From Saprospiraceae bacterium (GTDB lineage Bacteria > Bacteroidota > Bacteroidia > Chitinophagales > Saprospiraceae), in contig JADKGI010000009.1 of assembly GCA_016722285.1 (NCBI GenBank), forward strand, positions 1 to 64,000: a DNA stretch of 64,000 bases. The letters run 5' to 3'. Positions within the stretch are counted from its first letter, which is position 1. Each line of letters begins with the position of its first letter. This document shows positions 17,997-29,639 of the stretch, piece after piece. Both the position numbers and the translations under genes were made by a program. The notes under the pieces were generated by a model that was given only the letters and a program-made list of their open reading frames with translations, was not told the origin of the DNA and made no database searches.

Positions 17997-20294
17997 TTAG
18001 TTTGTAATTTTGATGTCTTTCAATCGTGAAGTCGGCAAAACAATTAAATTTATAACCTGACCATCTTGCATTTCTGCTTCTACTGTAGTATTGAATGGAG
18101 CATGTAATTTGAAATTAACATCGACATTATTTGGCCATGTCGGGAATAGAATAATTTTGTGACCATCTACCTGCATAAGCATTTCCTGTAAGCCAATCAT
18201 GCCACTTCCTCCCCAGTTATGGTCAGGTACCCAATCAAACCCAGGACCCCAGAATGCGGGAAACCTTCGCCCTGAATTTTGCAATTTCAAAGATGTCAAA
18301 TGCCAGGCTTCTTCAGCCAAACCTAACCTTGCTGCCCAGATATTATCTTGCTTCCATCCGATATAACTTCTGAATTTTATAGCGGTAGTGTCATACAGCC
18401 ATGTATTTAATGCCGTATCCAATCCCGGCTTACCGACACCATAAATTCCCCATGGATACACTGGGTATAATTGGGGAGACTCGGTATTATTTATCCGCTC
18501 CCATGTTTTCGCTGGTGCGATGGTCACTTTATTATCAAAACTTGTATAGCTGATATCAGGAATTCTTTTTAACAGACTGTCAAGCTTCAATTTTTGATTA
18601 GCAGATATATATATTTCGGGCAAAATCAATAATCTTTTAGTGATTGTTTGTAAGGCTGCTATTGTTGAGGTGGAGTTATTGGCCATTTTAAAGGTTTCTG
18701 CTCCGCTACCTGGATATAAAATAAGCTTTCCATTTCCATCCAATGCTTTTATGCCCCGTTGGTTTGCAAGGTATTGATAATGTACATCGAAAAAATTCAA
18801 ACAACTCTCAATAAAGGGAATCCTGTCGCTGATATCTTTACCTGTGTATGCTTCCTCTTCCAACATCATTAAACAAAATTCAAAAACAGTATCCCATTCA
18901 TATTCAAGCCAGGCATTATACTCTACACCTTTGTCAAAATCTGATGGGCGTTTTTGCCCATATTCAGCATAATTGGGCAAACCGTAATTTTCCATTTGCT
19001 CAGTAAAACAGGCACCACCGTGATTCCAGTAAACTTTAGTTCGCAATTCGGCATTCTTAAAAAGCTTCAGGTAAAACTCCAACTGTGGCTGCAGCATATC
19101 CCAGTCACCATTTTTGATCATCGGAAAATAAACCAATCTCTGATTTTGGGCTGTGTGTAAACCACCTCCCCAGTTGCGAAAATCGGGTGTCAGTTCGTTT
19201 CTATCAGTGAAGACCGGATCAACTGTCAATAATCCTCCATTAAACTTTGTAGGCCAGACTCCATGTACATTACATGCTAGCATGTACCGGAACAATTGAA
19301 AATTCCTGCCAACTTCCCATGCTTTCGACCCAAGATTGGAATGATCAATATGTATAAAACTTCGGTTCCAGAATTCTTTCCACCAGTCTTGTGTTCGGTC
19401 GAACGGTTTTGTATTTTCGGTCATTGCCAGCTGCATCAAAGAATCTAATGATCGTTTCCATGTTTCAATATCTTCTACCTGTGCAGTGTGTAGGCAGAGA
19501 GAAAGAGAATGTGTCTTTGCTGTTTTATCGCTCTTTAGTTTCCATCCTTTGAAATCAGTATTTACAAATATGTTTTCATACGTTCCTGCGGGAGAAAAAT
19601 TAGGTCCACTAAAGGAACCACCAAATGCAAGCAGCTTTAAGGGATTGTACAATTGGTCTTTTATGGAGTCCAATCCTTGTTGTTTCACCGTTGAGTCAAA
19701 AATTGTTTCTGTGGTGTTGTGGTGATAGAACAGAACTTCATTTTTATTGAATTCAATAATATCCTTATTATACACATTATTTTTTGGTGCCACCCATTTC
19801 CAGGAGTTTGCAAAATTTTCTCTTGCTTTTACAACTCTGTCCTGATAGCGCCAGCTCTCGTATGCTGCTTCAACCGTAATCTTTTTATTGGCATTTATAT
19901 CTATATGAACAACGGGTTTGAAAACATCAGTCCAAAATCTTACAGTTGCTTTTATTCCATTATTATCTCCTTCAACAGTCACATATCCTTCTTGTAAATG
20001 CAATTCTTGTTTGAAGCTTAGGCCATTAAATGGATTGGGGGAAAGCTTGATTCGCAACCGACCAGACTTCATCAATGCATTATCTTCATTGAAGCTGCCA
20101 CTTCTTGAAACATAGGCAAATAATTCCCCATTTTCAACCCATACATTCATTCCGATATCACCACCGCCACAAGGCATTGACTCAGATGCATTTTTACTCT
20201 GGCTTTCCCAAATGATATTGTAATCATTTCTTTGGTATTGCGCAAATGAACTTATGTAGGAAGTCAAAAGAATACAAATCAGTTTACATTTCAT
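17997..20294 (-). CDS. DUF5703-domain glycoside-hydrolase-like protein (six-hairpin type)
   Basis: Intact 765-aa secreted protein (signal MKCKLICILLTSYISSFA). The N-terminal beta domain is of DUF5703 type: YNIIWESQSKNASESMPCGGGDIGMNVWVENGELFAYVSRSGSF. The centre looks like an (alpha/alpha)6 barrel, with WWKEFWNRSFIHI, LACNVHGVWPTKFNGGLLTVDP, WNHGGACFTEQMENYG, EYNAWLEYEWDTVFEFCLMML and DHNWGGSGMIGLQEML. The C-terminal beta domain contains HAPFNTTVEAEMQDGQ. This layout resembles GH95-like enzymes, but I cannot name the linkage cut. It follows the GH2 gene by 15 bp and is the last gene of the long operon from 35330. Confidence 0.7.
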   Translation of the reverse strand: MKCKLICILLTSYISSFAQYQRNDYNIIWESQSKNASESMPCGGGDIGMNVWVENGELFAYVSRSGSFNEDNALMKSGRLRIKLSPNPFNGLSFKQELHLQEGYVTVEGDNNGIKATVRFWTDVFKPVVHIDINANKKITVEAAYESWRYQDRVVKARENFANSWKWVAPKNNVYNKDIIEFNKNEVLFYHHNTTETIFDSTVKQQGLDSIKDQLYNPLKLLAFGGSFSGPNFSPAGTYENIFVNTDFKGWKLKSDKTAKTHSLSLCLHTAQVEDIETWKRSLDSLMQLAMTENTKPFDRTQDWWKEFWNRSFIHIDHSNLGSKAWEVGRNFQLFRYMLACNVHGVWPTKFNGGLLTVDPVFTDRNELTPDFRNWGGGLHTAQNQRLVYFPMIKNGDWDMLQPQLEFYLKLFKNAELRTKVYWNHGGACFTEQMENYGLPNYAEYGQKRPSDFDKGVEYNAWLEYEWDTVFEFCLMMLEEEAYTGKDISDRIPFIESCLNFFDVHYQYLANQRGIKALDGNGKLILYPGSGAETFKMANNSTSTIAALQTITKRLLILPEIYISANQKLKLDSLLKRIPDISYTSFDNKVTIAPAKTWERINNTESPQLYPVYPWGIYGVGKPGLDTALNTWLYDTTAIKFRSYIGWKQDNIWAARLGLAEEAWHLTSLKLQNSGRRFPAFWGPGFDWVPDHNWGGSGMIGLQEMLMQVDGHKIILFPTWPNNVDVNFKLHAPFNTTVEAEMQDGQVINLIVLPTSRLKDIKITN

Positions 20295-20309
20295 GTAATA
20301 ACTTACTTT

Positions 20310-23300
20310 TTATCTTAGAATAGATTTTGACATTGCACCGGGATCTGTATTTTTATTTATTGGAATCAGGTAAAAACTATAATGATAATTTTGTGCTTTT
20401 ATTTGATATTGTTCCAAAGGAGCCGCTACGTCACTCCAGCTATCATTACCGCCAACGCCCATCTGAAAGAGATCAATATTTAAAGTGATAAATCTTGCTT
20501 CCTTCAAATCGATGGTATGTTTGGCGTGTTCGATATTTTCTTCAGTGTAAGGCCAAGCACTCATACTTAATAAACTATCAGCTGCAATCAGCATTCCTTC
20601 TTTTGTTTTTGGATTACTAAGATACATCCACCTTACATCGGTTCGGTTTCCATTTTCCTGCGGAACCACATAAGGCTCAATAAAATCATAAATATCCATC
20701 GAGTAAATGCCAACATCAGAACCATACATTCGATCCATATAATTTTCTAAAGGACCACGCCCATACCATTCAATATTCTTATAGCTACTATCAATTCCCA
20801 TCTGCAACCCTACTTTGGGAATATTTGGTAGACCTGGTTTTACTTTTAACGTATAATCTACTTTGACAACACCATTATCAATGAAAGTATAATCAAGATA
20901 TACTTTTGCACTGTCTTTAATCAGGAAATTTACTGTTTTAATCATTGGTTGACCTTGAGATGATTGTGATTCAGTGATAGCCATCAATTTAGGTTCGTTT
21001 TCATACCATTGTTTTAACTTTTTATTGGACTTCCAACCGCGACGGTCATTGTCGGTCAATGGCCGGATAAAGTGGGGGATTAAAGGTTTAAAAATCTGCT
21101 GCTTACCCTTATAAATATACGAACACAATCCATTCTCTTTTGGAATGTTATGGTGTAACCATTACTTTTGATTATAAACTCTTTTCTGACTTTTCAAATC
21201 TGAGATTACCTTTCGATTTCACTACTCTTGTCTTAATCAAAGCCTTTTTTAATAAAAGCTGTTCCGAAGCCACCTCAAATCCTTTTTCTGCCCAGGCCTC
21301 ATTTTTTATTAAAGTGAAATGAAAATCAATGAAATATTCAGAATCTTGTTTCATCTTTGGTAACCATGAGGAAATATCAATTATTTTTTCACTTGAAGGT
21401 GCTACATCTATTCCAATCAATTGTTTGGTAACAATCACTTTTCCATCTTCCTTTAGGACTAGAGTCACATCGAATTCTCTAACATTTTTTATTTCGCTGT
21501 GATTGATAATCCTGACCAAACCTTTGGTAAGATCTTTCCATTCGCAATGCACCGTCTGAAATATTCTTTTACACTCATACATTGCCGCTTTGGGTCTTCC
21601 GTCTGCAGCCACAATTCCTTTTATCGTAAAACTGTCAAAATACTTCTCTCCAAAATCGCCCCCATAAGCATAATACTCTCTGCCAGAGGAATCTTTTTTT
21701 ACCAATGCCTGATCCTTAAACTCCCAGATACAACCACCTATAATACGTGGTGTTTTTCTCCATTGATCCCAAAATTCTTTCAGATTGCCTGCACTGTTCC
21801 CCATCGCATGTGCATATTCACAGAAAAAGATAGGTCGGTGATCACCATTTGGTTGGTTTGCTAACAATGGTGCTGTGTATAAGGCAGGGTACATCCTACT
21901 AACCACATCTACATAATATTGGTCAAGGGGATTCTGAATGCGATGAGAATGATCATTGGATTTTAAATATCCGGGATCGGATGGATCAATATAATCATCT
22001 TCTTTCGGGCTCCCCATGGCAGGTTCGTAGTGTAATGGCCTTGTCATGTCAAAGTCTTTAATCCATCCGGCCATAGCGGCGTGATTCGGACCACTACCTG
22101 CTTCATTGCCAAGACTCCACATGATGATGGATGGATGATTTTTATCACGCAATGCCATCCGACTTACCCTATCTATAAATGCACCGGTAAATGCAGGGTC
22201 ATTATCCAATTTACCACCTAAACCATGCGTTTCAAGATTGGCTTCATCGATGACCATGATGCCAAATTCATCACAGAGATCAAGTAAATATGGATCGGAT
22301 GGATAATGGCTGAGACGGACACAATTGAAGTTAAACTGCTTAATGGTCTTAACATCCTGCAAGATATCTTCTCTTGACAATGCTTTACCTTTTACAGGAT
22401 GATGGTCAGGACGATTCACACCATATAAATAAGTCAGCTTTCCATTAATAAGCAATTTGCTGTCGGACTTCCTGAATTCTATTGATCGAAAACCTAAATT
22501 GCAGGTTTTGACTTCCAATATATTTCCGATACTATCTTCAAGACTTAAGATCAATTTGTATAGGTTGGGTTCTTCGAAACTCCATTTTTTAGGATCGATA
22601 ATTTTTGTTTCCAAAATACCAAACTTAACTCTGTCGAGTCGAGGATAAATTTCGTTTAGGATTTCATCCACACCCTTTCTTAATGGTTCGTCAAAAACTT
22701 GCTGATCATTTGCATCATATAACTGTGCTTTAATAAGATACCCAGGCATATCATGACCTGTCAGATTTTCTATTCTCGGGCGAATACTCAATAAAGCATC
22801 CGTACAACTTGAATCAAGTTTAGTCTGATAATAGAAGTCTGCGATTCTGATTTTTGGTTCAGCCATCAAATATACTTCACGGTGAATGCCGCTTAACCTC
22901 CATTGGTCCTGATCTTCGAGAAAACTACCAGCGCTCCATCGTATGACCCATACTGATAAAATATTTTCTCCTTCCTGAAGATACGGTGTGATATTAAATT
23001 CAGAAGAAAGAAAACGGTCTTCGGCATAACCTAAAAATTTTCCATTAAACCAGACTTTATAAGCTGAGCTAACCCCACCAAAATGCAGCGTTACATTCAT
23101 ATCTTTCCATCCGGCAGGTATATTTATCGATCGTTGATAACATCCGACACCGTTATAATCTTTTGGTACATAAGGTGGATTGACAGGACGAAAAGGATAT
23201 ACGGCACTTTTATAAATTGGTTTATCATATCCCTGCATCTCCCAATTAGAAGGAACAATTATCTTCTTCCAGCTATCTTTATAACCTGAAGTCTGGCTCA

Positions 23301-23622
23301 CTTTACTTTTATAAAAGTCTTTTGGTTCATCCCCGGGTTTCAAAGCAAATGAAAAATCCCATTCCCCGTTTAATGATATATACCTGCCGCTTTTGTCCCG
23401 ATCTCCATTTAAAGCATCAGCAACAGAACTAAATGAATAAGCTGTTGCTCTTGACTTGTCACGGTTGATGCCATTCACAAAAGGATCTTCATAGGGCTCG
23501 CGATGATAAATCGTTGGTGCCGTGGGTATAGCTGCGGGCGTTTTATCTACTAGCTGCGCCTGTGTATTGTAATGAATTAGAAAAATACAAAACGTTGATA
23601 ATATATAAATTCTTTTTTTCAA
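20310..23622 (-). CDS. GH2 beta-galactosidase, LacZ type (frameshifted)
   Basis: Large secreted GH2 enzyme of about 1,100 aa (signal MKKRIYILSTFCIFLIHYNTQA). Domains in order: galactose-binding-like beta domain (SLNGEWDFSFALKPG, KKIIVPSNWEMQGYDKPIY), Ig-like domain, TIM barrel (RLSHYPSDPYLLDLCDEFG), and a C-terminal Bgal small-chain domain (FIRPLTDNDRRGWKSNKKLK, IEWYGRGPLENYMDR). The acid/base Glu lies in IIMWSLGNEAGSGPNH and the nucleophile Glu in FFCEYAHAMGNS. Two one-base losses at 21176-21178 and 21138-21141, both in homopolymers, break the link before the small-chain domain; restoring them gives SFIIKSNGYTITFQKENGLCSYIYKGK. It overlaps or abuts the GH127 gene (stop 23626, start 23622). 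Likely removes beta-galactose from pectin side chains; substrate not proven. Confidence 0.88.
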
Positions 23623-23625
23623 TGT

Positions 23626-25641
23626 TCAGTATCTTATCAAAGGTAACCAAACGGTCATGTCAGATTTGTCACGATTGGCCCACGCATAATATGGTATCAG
23701 TTTTATCTTGACAGGTATCAATTTTGTATTCAACTGTTTGTATAATGTGTTGCTCCAATCGTTAGGAGCTAACATTTTAGCGTCTCCTGTTAAAGCCGTT
23801 ACATTACCATTTTCTACTTTTATTTCTACAGGTTGCAGCTTGATATTTGATGGAATGGCTACATCAAAAATATTTTTTTTTCCAAGCAGATCGGGAGATT
23901 CAAGACAATACACTATCGGTCCCCTTTTTACAGTTACCTGGTTTCTTGTTTCTTCAACCAAAGGATTTGATTCGATCAATACCGCAGGCATATTCAGGGT
24001 CAATTCAATTTTATCTCCAGCTTTCCATATTTTACTTATTGTTGTAAATCCTTCTTTGTTATATGCTGCAACTGACTTTCCGTTTATTTTTAAAGTATAA
24101 TTATTGCACCAGCCCGGAATCCGAAGATGAATAGCTAAGGATTGATTTGAAACTTCCTTTAATTTTATAGTGACGTCACCACTCCATGGATACTTGGATT
24201 CTTGTTCCAGTGAAAGAGTCGATCCATTTTCTAGTTTTGTAGTCAAATTATTCCCGCCATACATATTGATGTAAAGTCCGTGTTTCCCAACACTGTACAT
24301 ATAATTACTTACTTCAGCGATTGTTCTGACTGTATTCGGAGGACAGCAATTCGATTTGCTGATATAAGGCACTCGTCCTCCTTCCCATCTGAGGTGATAT
24401 GGATAATCAGAAGAAGCTGCCAATGGGTTTGTATAAAAATATTTACTGCCATCCATACTCACACCGCTTAGTACACTATTATATAATGCCAGTTCAACAA
24501 TATCAACATATTTTGATTCGCCGGTCAACAGGAACATCCTCCAATTCCATAATACATTGCCAATGTTGGCACAAGTTTCATTATGTGCACTGAAATTTGG
24601 TAATTGAAAGTCACGGCCATATGATTGATGTACTTTCTGAACAGTATCGGGTTTGTAAGAAATCCCATCTACAGATACACCATCATATAAAGCTCCGCAC
24701 CCACCAGTGACATGCATCTTAGTATGAACCACATTGTCCCACAACTTATTCAGAGCGTTCATCAGCGATTCATCACCAGACTCTGCATACACATCTGCAA
24801 CCCCTGCAAATAAATAATTGGCCCGAACAGCATGCCCAACTACTTTATCCATAACCCTGAATGGTTGCCTATCACTATTATCATCTGTTCCTTCTACAGT
24901 TCCACGTATGTCAATCAGTTTATTCACTAACTCCAAATACTTTTTATCTATTGTGGTTCTGTATAATTCTACCAATCCCATATAATGAGAAGGGCAAATA
25001 GCATTTCTTGCCTGCTCTGGTGTCGCAGTTGCATAAAACCCATTTAGAAAGTCTGCTGCTTTTTTGGCAATATTCAGGAATGTTGTTTTACCAGTTGCGT
25101 GGTAGTGCACACAGGCGGCTGTCATCAGATGGCCAAAGTTGTATGCTTCGAAACTAAGCTTATCATCAAACATTTTTTCGTCGCCATTCTTTTTTTGCTC
25201 TATAATGCTTTTGGTATAAATATATCCGTCATCTTTCTGGGCTTTCCCTATCACATAAATCGCTTCATCCATCAAAGCATCCAGCTTAGGATCTTTTGTT
25301 GCTGCATACATTGCTGCAACTGCTTCCAATGTTTTATAAAAATCGCCATCATGAAACGATGGCCCCCTGAATTTACCTGATTCCAACCCGGCAGCTATCC
25401 TGAAATTCTCAAACGAGTAACACATATCCTTGCTGGTATATATTTTCCAGAGTTGTGGCACCATTTCATCACGACAGATGGCAAAACGTTCAGCCCAGAA
25501 ACCCTTTGTCCACCGCACATCACTCAACCCAACACTACTTAGTTTTGCATGAGGGCTGTTCGCAGTATTTACCAATCCATTTTGCGAAACAGCATTCAGC
25601 ATTACCATTAAAATTATGATTATTGTTATTGCTTGTTTCAT
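23626..25641 (-). CDS. GH127/DUF1680-family glycoside hydrolase
   Basis: Intact 671-aa secreted protein (signal MKQAITIIIILMVMLNAVS). The (alpha/alpha)6 barrel carries family blocks VRWTKGFWAERFAICRDEMVP, FHDGDFYKTLEAVAAMYA and YNFGHLMTAACVHY. The zinc-thiolate site of characterised GH127 beta-L-arabinofuranosidases is visible as Glu and Cys in HNETCANIGN and the Cys pair in SKSNCCPPNTVR. Sixteen residues before that Glu, where the characterised enzyme has its acid/base Glu by ungapped alignment, this protein has Gln (VHQSYGRDFQLPN). It may belong to a subfamily with different specificity. It lies between the kinase gene (2 bp gap) and the GH2 gene. Confidence 0.82.
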   Translation of the reverse strand: MKQAITIIIILMVMLNAVSQNGLVNTANSPHAKLSSVGLSDVRWTKGFWAERFAICRDEMVPQLWKIYTSKDMCYSFENFRIAAGLESGKFRGPSFHDGDFYKTLEAVAAMYAATKDPKLDALMDEAIYVIGKAQKDDGYIYTKSIIEQKKNGDEKMFDDKLSFEAYNFGHLMTAACVHYHATGKTTFLNIAKKAADFLNGFYATATPEQARNAICPSHYMGLVELYRTTIDKKYLELVNKLIDIRGTVEGTDDNSDRQPFRVMDKVVGHAVRANYLFAGVADVYAESGDESLMNALNKLWDNVVHTKMHVTGGCGALYDGVSVDGISYKPDTVQKVHQSYGRDFQLPNFSAHNETCANIGNVLWNWRMFLLTGESKYVDIVELALYNSVLSGVSMDGSKYFYTNPLAASSDYPYHLRWEGGRVPYISKSNCCPPNTVRTIAEVSNYMYSVGKHGLYINMYGGNNLTTKLENGSTLSLEQESKYPWSGDVTIKLKEVSNQSLAIHLRIPGWCNNYTLKINGKSVAAYNKEGFTTISKIWKAGDKIELTLNMPAVLIESNPLVEETRNQVTVKRGPIVYCLESPDLLGKKNIFDVAIPSNIKLQPVEIKVENGNVTALTGDAKMLAPNDWSNTLYKQLNTKLIPVKIKLIPYYAWANRDKSDMTVWLPLIRY

Positions 25642-25642
25642 G

Positions 25643-27144
25643 CTAAACCCCTATTTCTTGATCAATTGCTTTTACCCAGCCACTATAAGCTTGATTTTGT
25701 TGTAATAAATCTGAAGCAGGATTAAACTGCTTTTTATTACTTTTTAGCCTTCGCAAATGATCAATTCCATCATATACTTTTGCTTCAATACCAGCCATAT
25801 AAGCTGCACCCAAAGCAGAAACATCCGGCATAGTACTGCTATAAACAGGCTTATTTAATATATCTGAAAGCAACTGCATCACAAACTGGTTACCAGTAAG
25901 CCCGCCATTGGTCATCAATTCTTTTATAGAAATAGATGCATCTTTTTCCATGGCTGTTATCACGTCTTTAATCTGATAAGGAATAGATTCCAGTGCAGCT
26001 CTGACAATATGATTTTTTGTAGTGCCAAAACTCATTCCGGACAGAGAAGCCCTTCTGTCCATTTGCCAATGTGGTGACCCAAGGCCACTAAATGCAGGAA
26101 CCAAATACACGCCGCCATTGTCAGGTACGGCCATTGCCATAGCTTCCGTTTCTTTACTATCCTTAAATAGGTTCAATTCATTTTTCAACCATTCAATCGT
26201 AGCACCGCATGAAACGATAACGCCTTCATAAGCAAAGTCAATTCTACCTTCAATACTCCAGCATATAGTGGTTACCATACCGTTTTTGGACAAAACTGGT
26301 TTGTCGCCAATATTCATTAGAATACTTGATCCTGTACCCATTGTCACCTTTGCAGTACCAGCATCAAAACATCCTTCCCCAAATGCAGCTGCATGTGAGT
26401 CGCCAATCATTGCAGCAACTGAAATAGGGTTCTTAAGTAAACCATTAATAGTAGTTTTGCCATATGAAGATGAAGAAGGTTTTATGTGTGGTAATTGTAT
26501 TCCTGCCAATCCGTATGCTGCAATCAATTCTTTATCCCATTTTAACGTATGTAGATTAAAGAATAATGTTCGGGATGCATTGGTATAATCTGTTGCATAC
26601 GCTTTACCATCGGTGAGTTTGTACAACAGCCAGGTATCAATAGTTCCGAAATATGCATTGCCATTTTGTATGGCTTTTTTATGGTATCATTATTTTGAAA
26701 AAGCCAGATAAGCTTCGTTGCAGAAAAGTATGGGTCAATAACCAATCCTGTTTTTTGCTGAATGGTTGCAGCCAATCCTTGATTTGCCAATTGTTCACAT
26801 ACCTGAACTGAACGTTTGCATTGCCACACCACCGCGTTGTGCAATGGTTTGCCGTTCTTATCCCAAATAACAAAAGTTTCTCTTTGATTAGAAATACCGA
26901 TGGCGGTGATATCATCAGCTTTTAAGCCTTTATCACTGAAATCTTGCAAACATTTTTTTACTGAGATCTGTACATTCTGATAGATGTCTTCAGGATCTTG
27001 CTCTACAAAACCATTATTAAGATATTTTGTATTCAAAGGCTCAACGCCTTTTACCAAGGCTTTTCCTTTGTCGTCAAAAATTAATGTTTTTGTAGAACTG
27101 GTACCTTGGTCAATAGCTAATATGTATTTACTATTATTTACCAT
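25643..27144 (-). CDS. FGGY-family sugar kinase, glycerol-kinase-like; candidate apulose kinase (frameshifted)
   Basis: Cytoplasmic kinase of about 500 aa. The N-terminal ATPase fold shows YILAIDQGTSSTKTLIFDDKG, ITAIGISNQRETFVIWDKNGKPLHNAVVWQ and IDPYFSATKLIWL. The C-terminal half has GDSHAAAFGEGCFDAGTAKVTMGTGSSILMNIG, YLVPAFSGLGSPHW and TNGGLTGNQFVMQLLSDIL. One base is missing in the T6 run 26675-26680; restoring it joins NNDTIKK to AIQNGNAYFGTIDTWLLYKLTDGK without loss. Overall it resembles glycerol kinases. However, it sits among an isomerase, two transketolase halves and a sugar ABC importer, so phosphorylation of a ketose such as apulose is more likely than of glycerol. That is inference from context. 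Confidence 0.8.
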
Positions 27145-27150
27145 TGCACA

Positions 27151-28118
27151 TTAGTCTTTATTGTCGTGATTGACTCTATCCAAAATTACTGCTATCAGAA
27201 TGACCAAGCCTTTAATAATTTGCTGCCAAAATGGAGAAACATTTAATAAAACCAATCCACTATTCAGGACACCGATGATTAATGCACCTTGTACTGTTCC
27301 AATGATAGACCCTCTGCCACCTGACAAAGAAGTTCCCCCAATGACCACTGCGGCGATTGAATCCAATTCATAGGATAAACCTGCATTTGGTTGAGCAGAA
27401 TCCAGACGTGAAGTTAGAATAATGCCACCTACAGCAGCCAGGATACCGGATAGGGCATAGACCCATATTTTTATTTTGTTAATGTTAAGTCCTGATAGTC
27501 TCGCAGCGCTTTCATTACCGCCAACGGCATAAATATACCGGCCAAATTTGGTCTTTGTCAGTAAGATGATGGCTAAAATCACAGCAATTGCAGAGATCCA
27601 GACAGGCATTGGGATCCCCAGAAACCACCCTGTGCCAATAAATGCAAAATGATCGCCCAATCCTGTAATAGGAAATCCACCAGTCCAAAGCATGGTAGCC
27701 CCTCTTGCCATGGTCAACATTGCCAAGGTAACTACAAATGGAGCAACTTTAAATTTTGTGATCATCCAGCCATTAAAAAAACCAAGGCTACCTCCAATAA
27801 TAATACCCATTAAGATGGCACCAAAAACTGTAAACCCTATATATAAGTCCAGTCCCGGAATTTCTATCCCATTCTTTAATAATCCGGCAGCCACCGCACC
27901 ACTAAATGCTAAGATTGAACCCACAGACAGATCTATGCCTTTTGTCAAGATCACCAAAGTCATACCAACAGAAATACATACATTGACAGATATTTGCTGC
28001 ATGATGTTCCATCCGTTTTCTGAAGTCATAAACTTGTCTGAAGTACAGCCAGCACTATACATAAAACTAATAGTGCAATAACTGATTGGAACTTTACTAA
28101 AGTATTTTTTATGTTCAT
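27151..28118 (-). CDS. Ribose-type sugar ABC transporter permease (RbsC-like, frameshifted)
   Basis: Inner-membrane permease of about 322 aa with many hydrophobic helices. The real N-terminus is MNIKNTLVKFQSVIALLVLCIVLAVL, starting at 28118, five bases after the ATPase stop. A one-base loss at about 28041-28042 shifts the frame before DKFMTSENGWNIMQQ. Family blocks: SVGMTLVILTKGIDLSVGSILAFSG, APFVVTLAMLTMARGATMLWTGG, YAVGGNESAARLSGLNI, DSIAAVVIGGTSLSGGRGS and SPFWQQIIKGLVILIAVILD. It works with the ATPase and binding protein upstream. Ribose is not implied; the context points to another pentose. Confidence 0.88.
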
Positions 28119-28122
28119 GTGT

Positions 28123-29639
28123 TTAGGAAATTGCTGCGTTCATGATTTTATCTTCACTTGCTTCGTCTTTATTAAAAATAGCTGTAATTCTTGATTTTCC
28201 CATGACGATAATTCGATCACATATCGACATTATCTCTGGTAATTCTGAAGAAACAACCAGGACTCCAAGTCCTTTGAGTGCTAAATCATTGATTAAATGA
28301 TAAATTTCGTTTTTTGCATTTACATCTATTCCTCTGGTCGGCTCATCCAGAAATAAAACCTTGGGTGAAGTAGCTAACCATTTGGACAAGACTACTTTTT
28401 GTTGATTTCCACCACTCAAATTCATCACTTTTTGATTTGATCCTGAAGTTTTTATTTTGAGTTCGCCTAAATATTTATCTGCCAGTGTTCTCTCCTTTGT
28501 AACATTGAGCAAATTATAATGAGTTGTTTGTTCTATACTAGCTAAACTTATATTCTTAAATACTTGCATATCCAAGACCAACCCATCTTTTTTTCGATCT
28601 TCCGGTACTAAGCCAAGGCCATGATTTACTGCGTCCATTACAGAATTAATTTTGACTTTTTTGCCATCAACATGAATTTCCCCTATGGTATTTTTACTGT
28701 GCAATCCAAACAGTGCCTCTAGCAATTCCGTTCTACCTGCTCCCATCAAACCAAAAATCCCTACCACTTCACCTTTACGCAAATTAAAGCTGACATCATT
28801 CACTAAAAAGGAATTGTCAGCGATGGACTTAACTAGAGATAAATTACGAACGTTCAAAACTTCATTTCCCAAAATTCCTTGTCTTTTACAAATCGATTTT
28901 TGATATCTCTCCCAACCATCAGACGAATTAAATCATCCTTGGTCGTTTGTTTAACATCTTCAATTATTCCTGCAATTTTTCCATCTCTTAATCCAATGAA
29001 TCGATCAGCTATTCTAAATAATTCATCCAATTTGTGAGAAATATATAAGATAGTAACTTGTTCACTAATAAGCGATTCGATGATTTTAAACAAGACATCT
29101 ACTTCAGCGTCAGTAATGGCAGATGTAGGCTCATCCATGATGACCACTTTGCATTACCAAGTAAGGCTTTGAAATTTCTACCAATTGTTGTTGACCAACC
29201 TTAAATCAGAAATCAGTGTTTCAGGGTTTAAATTGCAATTCAACCGCAACAATAATTTATTGGTGATAGAATTCATTTTTTTGGAGTCCAATAAGCCAAA
29301 AGAATTTCTGAGCTCTCTTCCCAAAAATACATTTGCCGCTATACTCATATGTGGAATGAGATTCAATTCCTGGTGAATGATGGCTATGCCTTGTTCCATG
29401 GCATCTTTAGGACTAGCAAAATGTACTTCTTCACCATTCAACAACAGACTTCCTTCAAAATCTGCATATACGCCGGAAAGAATTTTCATCAACGTGGATT
29501 TACCAGCTCCATTTTCGCCTACTATTACATTAACTTTTCCTCTGTGCACATCTATACAAACATTATCAAGCGCACATATGCCTGCAAATTTTTTAGTGAC
29601 ATTGATGGTGCTAAGAATGATGTTTTCTTTGTCCACCAT
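28123..29639 (-). CDS. Ribose-type sugar ABC transporter ATPase (RbsA-like, multiply frameshifted)
   Basis: Duplicated ATPase of about 507 aa energising sugar uptake. Domain 1 has Walker A GENGAGKST and Q-loop region IAIIHQELNLIP; Walker B is MDEPTSA. Domain 2 has the degenerate Walker A typical of RbsA (GLMGAGRTE), signature NLSGGNQQKVVLSKWL and Walker B VLFLDEPT. The gene is broken by about four one-base losses: three within about 60 bases at 29135-29200 (restoring VGQQQLVEISKALLGNAKVVIMDEP) and one near 28870 (restoring KEILGNEVLNVRNLS). All fit homopolymer under-calling. The start overlaps the stop of the DUF2291 gene. Confidence 0.87.

Noticed and set aside
25643..27144. Calling the FGGY kinase a glycerol kinase
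   Set aside because: The sequence resembles GlpK, but no glycerol facilitator or glycerol-3-phosphate dehydrogenase is nearby and the operon encodes aldose isomerase and transketolase. A ketose substrate fits better.
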